A DNA stretch of 64,000 nucleotides from Halobacterium sp. CBA1132 (GTDB lineage Archaea; Halobacteriota; Halobacteria; Halobacteriales; Halobacteriaceae). Both the position numbers and the translations under genes were made by a program. The DNA is taken from contig NZ_BCMZ01000001.1 of assembly GCF_001485535.1 (NCBI RefSeq), positions 620,001 through 684,000 on the forward strand, read 5' to 3'. The notes under the pieces were generated by a model, which was not told the origin of the DNA, ran no database searches, and worked only from the letters and a program-made list of their open reading frames with translations. Positions within the stretch are counted from its first letter, which is position 1, and the number at the start of each line of letters is the position of its first letter. Positions 25,468 through 32,408 of the stretch are shown here, one piece after another.

Positions 25468-27089
25468 CTGAAATCACTTCCATCCGGCCGCTCGCTGCGG
25501 TGCTCGTGTCGGCGGTCGCGGTCGTGCCGATTCTCGCCTCCCGCGGCCGTCCGAACGTCCGCGAGGGGTGGACCGTGCTGGCGGCGCTGGCGAAGTTCGG
25601 ACTCGTGGCGAGCATGGTGCCCGCCGCGCTCGCCGGCGACGTCTACGTCACCGAACTCGGACAGTTCGTCCCGCACGTCGCGTTCACCCTCCGCGCGGAC
25701 GCACTCGGCCTGCTGTTCGCGCTGCTGGCGAGCACCCTCTGGATCGTGACGAGCTTCTACAGTATCGGCTACATGCGGGGGCTCGACGAGGGCCACCAGA
25801 CGCGGTACTTCGCGTCGTTCGCCGGCAGCGTCTCCGCGGCGGTCGGCGTCGCGTTCGCGTCGAACCTCGTCGTCCTCTACGTGTTCTACGAACTGCTGAC
25901 CGTCGCGACCTACCCGCTGGTCGCCCACGACGGCACGGACGAAGCGCGCGCCGCCGGCCGCAAGTACCTCGCGTACACGTTCGGCGGCGGCGTCGCCGTC
26001 CTCGCCGGCACCGTACTCGTGTTCTACATGACGAACACGACGGCGTTCACGACCGGCGGCATCTCGGCGCTCGCGTCGGCGGACCCGACGCTCGCCCGCG
26101 CCGCGTTCGCGCTGCTGGTCACCGGCTTCGGCGTGAAGGCCGCGCTGATGCCGCTGCACTCGTGGCTGCCGGACGCGATGGTCGCGCCGACGCCCGTCTC
26201 CGGACTGCTGCACGCGGTCGCCGTCGTCAAGTCCGGCGTGTTCGGCATCGCGCGCGTCCTCTTGGACGTCTTCGGCATCGACCTCGTCGCGCGACTCGGC
26301 GTCGGCGGCGTGCTCGCGGCAGTCGCCGCGTTCACGCTCGTCGTCGCCAGCGTCATCGCGCTCCGACAGGACCACCTCAAGCGCCGGCTCGCGTTCTCGA
26401 CGATTAGCCAACTGTCGTACATCGTTCTCGGCATCGCCGTCGCGGGCGCCGCCGGCCCCAGCGAGGCCGCGAAGTGGGCGCTCATCGGCGGGCTGTTGCA
26501 CATCCCGGCGCACGCGTTCATGAAGCTCACCCTGTTCTTCTGCGCGGGCGCCGTCCACGTCGAGACCCACACCGACTACATCTCGGAGATGGCGGGCATC
26601 GGGAAACGCATGCCATTGACGATGGGGGCGTTCGCCGTGGCGTCCGCCGGCATGGCGGGTATCCCGCTGATTGCGGGCTTCGTCAGCAAGTACTTCCTGC
26701 TCATCGGCACCGTCTCCAACGGCGACCTCGTGTTCACCGCCGCGCTCCTGATTTCGGGCATTCTGAACATCGCGTACTTCTGGCCGGTCGTCTACACGGC
26801 GTTCTTCGAGAGCCAGGACGGCGCGGACGACAAGCCGTTCATCTCCAGCGTGTTCGGCGGCCGATTCGCCCGCGAAGCCCGGACTGACGGCGGCCACGAC
26901 CACGACGGCCACGGCGCCTTCGAGCGGCGCGCGCCCAACGGCGCGGAGTCGACGTGGTTCATCGTCGGCCCGATTCTGTTCGCGGCCGCCGGCTCCGTCG
27001 TGCTCGGCGTCGTGCCGGACACCGCGGTGTTCCTCCAACTCGTCCGCGAGGTGGCTGACGCCGCCGTCACCATGGGGGTGATGGCGTGA
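25464..27089 (+). CDS. Second MrpD/NuoL-like proton-translocating subunit
   Basis: A 541-aa protein of about 14 helices. The TM5 Glu is in VLYVFYELLTVATYPLVAH. The TM7 Lys is in TGFGVKAALMPLHSWLPDAMVAPTPVSG. The third charged site is DHLKRRLAFSTISQLSY. A His/Asp-rich cytoplasmic loop (GGHDHDGHGAFERRA) sits before the last helix. It overlaps both neighbours. A second D-type subunit suggests an additional ion channel in the complex, as in MbhH/NuoLM arrays. Confidence 0.87.
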   Translation: MTEITSIRPLAAVLVSAVAVVPILASRGRPNVREGWTVLAALAKFGLVASMVPAALAGDVYVTELGQFVPHVAFTLRADALGLLFALLASTLWIVTSFYSIGYMRGLDEGHQTRYFASFAGSVSAAVGVAFASNLVVLYVFYELLTVATYPLVAHDGTDEARAAGRKYLAYTFGGGVAVLAGTVLVFYMTNTTAFTTGGISALASADPTLARAAFALLVTGFGVKAALMPLHSWLPDAMVAPTPVSGLLHAVAVVKSGVFGIARVLLDVFGIDLVARLGVGGVLAAVAAFTLVVASVIALRQDHLKRRLAFSTISQLSYIVLGIAVAGAAGPSEAAKWALIGGLLHIPAHAFMKLTLFFCAGAVHVETHTDYISEMAGIGKRMPLTMGAFAVASAGMAGIPLIAGFVSKYFLLIGTVSNGDLVFTAALLISGILNIAYFWPVVYTAFFESQDGADDKPFISSVFGGRFAREARTDGGHDHDGHGAFERRAPNGAESTWFIVGPILFAAAGSVVLGVVPDTAVFLQLVREVADAAVTMGVMA

Positions 27090-28861
27090 TGGACGCAATC
27101 GTTCCGCCGTTCGTCCCCGTGCTGCTGGCGGCGCTACTGCTGCCGTTCCTCGGGCGCCGCGCCGGCCACGCGCTCGGCGCGCTCGCCAGCGCCGCTGTCG
27201 TCCCGTACGTCTGGTTCGTCGCCGAGGGAGCGCACTTCCAGACCCAGCTGTTCGGGTTCGAGGCGGTGCTGTTCAACGTCGACCCGTTCTCGACGCTGAT
27301 GGGGCTCATCTTCGGGTTCATCGGCGCCGTCGGCGTCGTCTACTCGTACGCCAGCGACGCCGACAACCTCCAGACCGCGTTCGCGCTCGGCTACGTCGGC
27401 ACCAGCATCGGCGCCGTCTTCGGCGGCGACTGGCTCACCCTCATCTTCTTCTGGGAGCTGATGGCCGTCACCAGCACGCTGCTCGTGTGGCACTACGGCG
27501 GGAAGGCCGTGCGGGCGGGCTTCCGGTACGCGCTCGCGCACGGCATCGGCGGCACGCTGCTGCTCGGCGCCATCGTCTGGCACTTCGCCGAGACCGGGAC
27601 GTTCCTGTTCGCGTCCGTCCCAGGCGGCCCCGAAGTCGCGGGTCTCGCCGGGTCCGTCGCGCCCATTCTCGGCGCCATCGGCATCGGCGTCAACGTCGGG
27701 TTCATCGGCCTGCACGCGTGGCTGCCCGACACGTACCCGCGGCCCCACGTCGCCGCCAGCGTCTTCCTCTGCGTGTTCACCACGAAGACCGGCGTCTACG
27801 GGATGTACCGCGTGTTCCCGCAGGACGGTAACGTCGCCGTCGCCTACATGGGCGGCCTGATGGCCGTCTTCGGCGCGACGATGGCGCTGTTCCAGAACGA
27901 CATGCGCCGCCTGCTCTCCTACCACATCCAGTCGCAGGTCGGCTACATGGTCGCAGGGGTCGGCATCGGCGGCGCGCTCGCGCAGGCCGGCGCGTTCGCG
28001 CACGTCTTCAACCACATCCTCTACAAGGGGCTGCTGTTCATGACGGCGGGCGTCGTCGTCTACCGCACCGGCGAGGAGAGCCTGAAGAAACTCGGCGGGC
28101 TCGCCCGGGAGATGCCGATTACGGCGGGCGCGTTCACCGTCGCCGCGCTCTCGATTTCCGGCTTCCCCGGCTTCAACGGCTTCGTCTCGAAGGGCATCGT
28201 CATCTCCGCGAGCCACTACAGCTTCGAGAAGGGGCCGCTCGTCCTCGGTGAGTTCTACACGCTCGAACTGCTGCTCCTGCTCGGGGGCGTCGGGACGTTC
28301 ATGTCCTTCATCAAGTTCGGCTACTACGCGTTCTTCCACGGGAGCTACGACGGCTCCGTGAAGGACGCGAACCGCGGGCAGTCGGTCGCGATGGTCGCCG
28401 TCGCGGCGCTCTGCGTGTTCTACGGCGTCTTCGACGGCGCGCTGTTCGCCATTCTGCCCTACGACGTGACGAGTGACGCGGTCGTCCACCACGTCTACCA
28501 CACGTACACGGTCACGCACATCCTCGAAGGACTAGCGCTGGCCGCACTCGGCCTCGTCGGGTTCGCTCTCGTGAAGAAACCGCTCTCGGGCCTCGGGCGC
28601 GTCCCGGACGTCGACAACGTCTACAGCCCGCTGCTGTTCTACGGCACGCGCTCGCTCGTCGTCGGCGTCACCGAACTGTACGCCGCCGTCGACCGCGCGG
28701 CCGTCCGCACCGCCGACGCGACCGGCGCCGTCGTCACCGCGCCCGGCGCCGCTGCCGCCCGCGTCTTCGGTAAGGACCGCGTCTCGCTGCGCGCGGACAT
28801 GAGCACGAGTCTCCTACTGGTCGTCGTGATGGTCGCGCTCGCGCTCGTGCTCGTGCTGTAA
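27089..28861 (+). CDS. Third NuoL/MrpD-like subunit, TM7 lysine replaced
   Basis: A 590-aa protein with about 15 helices, last gene of the operon. The TM5 Glu is present ([21 protein letters not shown]). The TM7 position aligned with the conserved Lys is Asn ([19 protein letters not shown]). The remaining LHAWLPD and [18 protein letters not shown] motifs are normal. This may be an ion path with altered chemistry. ATG 27089 overlaps the preceding stop; a GTG one codon earlier is equally good. A short 70-bp spacer and a new promoter follow. Confidence 0.86.
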   Translation: MDAIVPPFVPVLLAALLLPFLGRRAGHALGALASAAVVPYVWFVAEGAHFQTQLFGFEAVLFNVDPFSTLMGLIFGFIGAVGVVYSYASDADNLQTAFALGYVGTSIGAVFGGDWLTLIFFWELMAVTSTLLVWHYGGKAVRAGFRYALAHGIGGTLLLGAIVWHFAETGTFLFASVPGGPEVAGLAGSVAPILGAIGIGVNVGFIGLHAWLPDTYPRPHVAASVFLCVFTTKTGVYGMYRVFPQDGNVAVAYMGGLMAVFGATMALFQNDMRRLLSYHIQSQVGYMVAGVGIGGALAQAGAFAHVFNHILYKGLLFMTAGVVVYRTGEESLKKLGGLAREMPITAGAFTVAALSISGFPGFNGFVSKGIVISASHYSFEKGPLVLGEFYTLELLLLLGGVGTFMSFIKFGYYAFFHGSYDGSVKDANRGQSVAMVAVAALCVFYGVFDGALFAILPYDVTSDAVVHHVYHTYTVTHILEGLALAALGLVGFALVKKPLSGLGRVPDVDNVYSPLLFYGTRSLVVGVTELYAAVDRAAVRTADATGAVVTAPGAAAARVFGKDRVSLRADMSTSLLLVVVMVALALVLVL

Positions 28862-28902
28862 CCCCCCGCGAACCCCTCTCACTGTCGCGTTCGTTCCGTC
28901 AC

Positions 28903-28911
28903 CTTTTATTC
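28903..28911 (+). promoter_or_regulatory. TATA element of hpt
   Basis: CTTTTATTC lies 22-30 nt before the ATG at 28932, in the only AT-rich stretch of the spacer after the antiporter operon. Leaderless start expected. Confidence 0.5.
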
Positions 28912-28931
28912 ACGGCGCAAGTACTTCCTGC

Positions 28932-29498
28932 ATGGATAGGCTCAAGCAGTCGCTGCTGGACGCGCCCATCATCGAGAAAGACGGGTACCACTACTTCGTT
29001 CACCCCATCAGCGACGGGGTTCCGGTGCTCGAACCGGGCCTCCTCCGGGAAATCGTCATCCGAATCATCCGGAAGGCGGAACTCGAAGACGTCGACAAGA
29101 TTGTCACGCCCGCCGCGATGGGCATCCACATCTCCACGGCCGTCTCGCTGATGACCGACATCCCCCTCGTGGTCATCCGCAAGCGCGAGTACGGCCTCCC
29201 GGGCGAAGTCGGCCTCCACCAGGAGACCGGCTACTCGGAGAACGAGATGTACATCAACGACGTCGCGGAGGGCGACCGCGTGCTCGTCCTCGACGACGTG
29301 CTCTCGACGGGCGGGACGCTGCTGTCGATTACCACCGCCCTGAACGACATCGGCGCGGACGTCGCCGACGTCGTCGCGGTCATCAAGAAGACCGGCCCGA
29401 ACGAACTCGAAGAGAGCGGTATCGACGTGAAGACGCTCATCAACGTCGACGTGCAGGACGGCGACGTCGTCATCGTCGACGAGCACGGCGACGGCTGA
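28932..29498 (+). CDS. hpt: Hypoxanthine/guanine phosphoribosyltransferase
   Basis: A 188-aa archaeal-type PRTase. The PRPP-binding motif is [16 protein letters not shown] near residue 120. The upstream [11 protein letters not shown]-like segment ([12 protein letters not shown]) and [11 protein letters not shown] are typical of the archaeal HGPRTase/adenine PRTase group. It salvages purine bases using PRPP. Substrate preference (hypoxanthine/guanine versus adenine) cannot be fixed from motifs alone. The gene is probably monocistronic. Confidence 0.87.
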   Translation: MDRLKQSLLDAPIIEKDGYHYFVHPISDGVPVLEPGLLREIVIRIIRKAELEDVDKIVTPAAMGIHISTAVSLMTDIPLVVIRKREYGLPGEVGLHQETGYSENEMYINDVAEGDRVLVLDDVLSTGGTLLSITTALNDIGADVADVVAVIKKTGPNELEESGIDVKTLINVDVQDGDVVIVDEHGDG

Positions 29499-29569
29499 CG
29501 GGGCCCGCACAGCCGGCGGATTTCGCGACGTGGCGGGGGCTTTTCCTGCGGCCGCCCCTCTGTCCTCGT

Positions 29570-30250
29570 ATGCCGTCTGCACTATTCGTCGTCAGCGAGG
29601 AAGGCTACTGGGGAGAAGAGTGCGTCGAGCCGCTCACGACGCTCGACAGCGAGGGCTTCGAGATTACGGTCGCGACACCGAGCGGGTCGCCGCCGGTGCT
29701 CGACGAGCGCTCCGCGGACCCCGAGAACGTCGGCGAAGAGACCGCCGAGTGGGTGCGAGATGTCCACGAGAACGACGAGCGACTCAACGACCCCGTCTCC
29801 GTAACCGAAGTCGAGGCCGCCGACTACGACGCGGTCGTCTTCCCCGGCGGCCACGGCACCGCGTGGGACGTCAATCAGGACAAGCACGCCCGCCGACTCC
29901 TCCGGAACGCCGTCGAGGGCGACAGCGAGAAGGCGCTGGTCGTCTGTCACGCCGTCGCCATCCTCGCGTTCACGCGCGACAGCGACGGCGGCTTCCTCGT
30001 CGAGGGCCGTGACATCACCGGCTTCCCGAACGAGTGGGAGGAAGGAATCGTCGACGACCACGACCGGATGCCCGACGGCCGCAAACTCCCCTACTGGGTC
30101 GCCGACGAGGTCGAGGCCGCCGGCGCAAACTTCGACCCCGAACTGGACGCCGACACCAGCGTCACCGTCGACGGCGACCTCCTCACTGCACGCGGTCCCG
30201 GTTCGTCCAGTGTGGCCGCCCAGGCGCTCCTCGAAGAACTCGACGCGTAG
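29570..30250 (+). CDS. DJ-1/PfpI superfamily protein (Hsp31-like)
   Basis: A 226-aa single-domain protein of the class I glutamine amidotransferase-like fold. AVVFPGGHGTAWDV marks the conserved Gly-Gly turn. The nucleophile elbow is ALVVCHAVAIL near residue 126 with Cys-His adjacent, and GRDITGFPNEWEE follows. This arrangement resembles the Hsp31/glyoxalase III branch, which deals with glyoxals or damaged proteins. Activity is inferred. It starts 71 bp after hpt with its own TATA-like GGGCTTTTCC. Confidence 0.82.
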   Translation: MPSALFVVSEEGYWGEECVEPLTTLDSEGFEITVATPSGSPPVLDERSADPENVGEETAEWVRDVHENDERLNDPVSVTEVEAADYDAVVFPGGHGTAWDVNQDKHARRLLRNAVEGDSEKALVVCHAVAILAFTRDSDGGFLVEGRDITGFPNEWEEGIVDDHDRMPDGRKLPYWVADEVEAAGANFDPELDADTSVTVDGDLLTARGPGSSSVAAQALLEELDA

Positions 30251-30319
30251 CTGGGGAGAACTCCCACACGGCGACCGAAACAGAACCCTTAACTGCGACA
30301 CCGCGCTACGATGGATTGC

Positions 30320-30394
30320 AGCGGGATGGGATAGCCAGGAGATTCCGCCGGGCTCATAACCCGGAGATCGGTAGTTCAAATCTACTTCCCGCTA
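30320..30394 (+). tRNA. Initiator tRNA-Met (CAT)
   Basis: A complete 75-nt tRNA. The acceptor arms AGCGGGA and TCCCGCT pair fully, with an A1-T72 first pair and A discriminator. The anticodon loop CTCATAA carries CAT. The anticodon stem CCGGG/CCCGG has the three consecutive G-C pairs next to the loop that mark initiator tRNAs. The T arm is GGTAG-TTCAAAT-CTACT. No CCA is encoded. A TATA-like CCTTAACTG lies about 30 nt upstream. Two extra copies of the 3' end follow downstream. Confidence 0.95.
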
Positions 30395-30396
30395 CT
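30371..30396 (+). repeat. tRNA-Met 3'-end repeat, copy 1 (inside the gene)
   Basis: This is the T arm plus acceptor 3' strand of the initiator tRNA, GTAGTTCAAATC then TACTTCCCGCTACT. It is the reference copy for the two downstream duplicates at 30506 and 30652. A tRNA 3' end is the usual crossover site of tyrosine integrases. Confidence 0.85.
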
Positions 30397-30505
30397 CCTC
30401 TGAAACTCACGCTCCACAGCGTCGCCTCCGTGCGACGCGTCGCGTGAGTTGCTGTGAGTTAGCGAAGTGGATTCGAACGAGAGAACCGAGCGTAGCGAGG
30501 TTCGC

Positions 30506-30577
30506 GTAGTTCAAATCTACTTCCCGCTACTTCCTGCGAACCACAAACCGCGGAGTTTCATCTCCGCGGTTCGCGTG
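30506..30577 (+). repeat. tRNA-Met 3'-end repeat, copy 2, with stem-loop
   Basis: It starts with 26 bases identical to the tRNA 3' end. It then continues TTCCTGCGAACCACA and a perfect 10-bp inverted repeat AACCGCGGAG/CTCCGCGGTT around TTTCAT at 30546-30571. The acceptor 5' half is absent, so it is not a tRNA gene. Confidence 0.8.
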
Positions 30578-30651
30578 AGCCTGTCGTCGCGGCGGATTTG
30601 AACCCTGCGAGGAACGCGCAGCGAGCGTAGTGAGCGAGCATTTCTCGCTTC

Positions 30652-30715
30652 GGTTCAAATCTACTTCCCGCTACTTCCTGCGAACCACAAACCGCGGAGT
30701 TCCATCTCCGCGATT
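30652..30715 (+). repeat. tRNA-Met 3'-end repeat, copy 3, with imperfect stem-loop
   Basis: GGTTCAAATCTACTTCCCGC, then the same TTCCTGCGAACCACA extension as copy 2, and the same stem-loop with one arm mismatch (30690-30715). Copies 2 and 3 are nearly identical over about 60 bases, so the larger unit was itself duplicated. Confidence 0.8.
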
Positions 30716-30756
30716 GCGTCCGTCTCCTTACCTGTGATCCACAGCGTCGCGTTCGT

Positions 30757-32292
30757 TCAACGCGCCAGTTTCTCGCCGAGCGCCTCGCGGTAGCGGGCGG
30801 CGAGTTCGCGGACGACGAAGCGGTCGCGGGGGTCGACACCGAGTACGTGGAGAGTACCGACGTAGACCGGGAGGCCGACGAGCACACCGAGTGGGACGGC
30901 GAGCAGACCACCGACTGCGGCGCGAACGCCGGCGAGGACGGCGGCCATCGCGGCGCCGGCGACGAGCGGTCGGAGGAAGGTCGTATCGAACGGCCACAGG
31001 CCCTCGAAGCGCCGGAGCAACACGACTTGGATGCCGTTCTGGACGGCGATAGCCAGCGACGTGCCGAGCGCGGCGCCGACGAGGCCGAACTCGCGGACGA
31101 ACAGGTACGTGAGCGCGACGTTCAGCACGGCGAGCAGCCAGTCGAGGGCCATGCGGGCGTACTGGTGGTCGGTCATCATCAGCAGCCAGCCGGTCGCGCC
31201 GACGGCGCTCCCGACGAAGACGCCGCCGAGGTAGACCGTCAGCGGGACGTACCCGCGCACGTAGGTCTCCCCGAACAGCCCGAGGAGTTCGCGACCGAAC
31301 ACCAGTTGGACGGCGAGAATCGGGACGACGCTGGTGACGATGAGCCGCGTGACCGACGAGTAGACGGCGTTCAGCGTCGCGGTGTCGTCTTCCGCGTAGA
31401 GCCGGGAGGCGACGGGCGGCAGCAGTTGGTTGAACGACAGCAGCGGAATCCACGCGATGGAAATCAACACGAGCACGACGTTGTAGACGCCGGCCGCGAC
31501 CGCGGTCAGGAGCGCGCCGACGAGGAGGACGTCGACGCGGTTCTGGAACACCTTCCCGAGGCTGCTCATCGCGACCGGGAGCGCGTGGTCGTAGAACTGT
31601 CGGGCTTCCTTGCGGGCGCCGCGCAGTGACGGTCGGATACCGGTGACGCGGGACGTGATTGGGTAGCCGGCGGCGACCACGACGAACAGACAGGCGAGGA
31701 ACGCCCCTGCGACGCCGACGACGGAGTGCCCGAGCGCGAGCGCGCCGACGGCGCCGGCGAGTCGGGCGGCGGGACGGAGGAGCTTGTTGAACAGGACTTC
31801 GCCGCGCGCGGAGCCGCCGGCGCGGAAGGTCGCGGCGTACACCATCACGAGGCCGAGGAGGACGACGAAGACGCCGAACAGCCGCATCGTCGCCGGGAAC
31901 TCGGGGTGGGCGACCGTCTGGCCGTTTATCCACGGTGCGAGCACCCAGACCCCCGCCGCGATGAGCACGCCGACGCCGAGCGTGGTTGCGTACGCGAGCC
32001 CCGTCGCGCGAGACTGACCCGCAGGGTCGTCCTCGTAGGCGGGGAGGTAGCGCTGGAGCGTCGGCACGCTGCCGAACGTGACGAGCCGGGAGAGCAGTTG
32101 GGCGATGCGCCACGCGAGCGCGTACACGCCGTACGCGACGGGGCCGAGGCCGCGCGCGAGCACGAACTCCGAGGCCGTAATCAGCGCGCGCTGGGCGGAG
32201 ACGCCGCCTGACGTGACGACGGCGCCGTGGACGATCGTGAGTAGCGCGTCGCGTTCCTCCTCGGGGATGTCGTCGTCCTGCGCGCCGCTCAT
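30757..32292 (-). CDS. Polysaccharide flippase (Wzx/MATE-like)
   Basis: A 511-aa protein with 12-14 membrane helices and the arrangement of the polysaccharide transporter family. It has an N-terminal hydrophilic lead, VYALAWRIAQLLSRLVTFGSVPTLQRYLP in the first helices, and the repeating LPPVASRLYAEDDTATL segment near residue 290. It should flip lipid-linked glycans across the membrane for S-layer or surface glycan assembly. No glycosyltransferases adjoin it. It is head to head with the DUF2298 gene, which may share the surface-glycan role. Confidence 0.83.
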   Translation of the reverse strand: MSGAQDDDIPEEERDALLTIVHGAVVTSGGVSAQRALITASEFVLARGLGPVAYGVYALAWRIAQLLSRLVTFGSVPTLQRYLPAYEDDPAGQSRATGLAYATTLGVGVLIAAGVWVLAPWINGQTVAHPEFPATMRLFGVFVVLLGLVMVYAATFRAGGSARGEVLFNKLLRPAARLAGAVGALALGHSVVGVAGAFLACLFVVVAAGYPITSRVTGIRPSLRGARKEARQFYDHALPVAMSSLGKVFQNRVDVLLVGALLTAVAAGVYNVVLVLISIAWIPLLSFNQLLPPVASRLYAEDDTATLNAVYSSVTRLIVTSVVPILAVQLVFGRELLGLFGETYVRGYVPLTVYLGGVFVGSAVGATGWLLMMTDHQYARMALDWLLAVLNVALTYLFVREFGLVGAALGTSLAIAVQNGIQVVLLRRFEGLWPFDTTFLRPLVAGAAMAAVLAGVRAAVGGLLAVPLGVLVGLPVYVGTLHVLGVDPRDRFVVRELAARYREALGEKLAR

Positions 32293-32408
32293 CCGTAGCT
32301 ACCGCCGAGTGGCGGCTGCGAACTTTAAGCCGTTCGATTCGGGGGGCTGCCGGCCCGAGTCGACAGATACCCGAAAGCGTTTAGCGGCGGCCGCGCACGA
32401 TTCGGTCG

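Larger units (their letters stand above)
30395..30756. other. 362-bp non-coding region of degenerate tandem repeats after tRNA-Met
   Basis: No credible gene is present. The stretch holds two duplicates of the tRNA-Met 3' end. They are spaced about 135 and 144 bp apart and separated by purine-rich, partly palindromic filler (GAGCGTAGCGAG and GCGAGCGTAGTGAGCGAG). A 13-bp sequence TCCACAGCGTCGC occurs at both edges (30413-30425 and 30738-30750). It fits a scar of repeated integration and excision at the tRNA. The flippase gene ends right after it. Confidence 0.7.

Noticed and set aside
30506-30715. Extra tRNA genes downstream of tRNA-Met
   Set aside because: Only the T arm and 3' acceptor strand are duplicated. 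The D arm, anticodon and 5' acceptor are missing.
30395-30756. CRISPR array
   Set aside because: Only two or three irregular repeats at unequal spacing, each matching a tRNA 3' end, and no cas genes.
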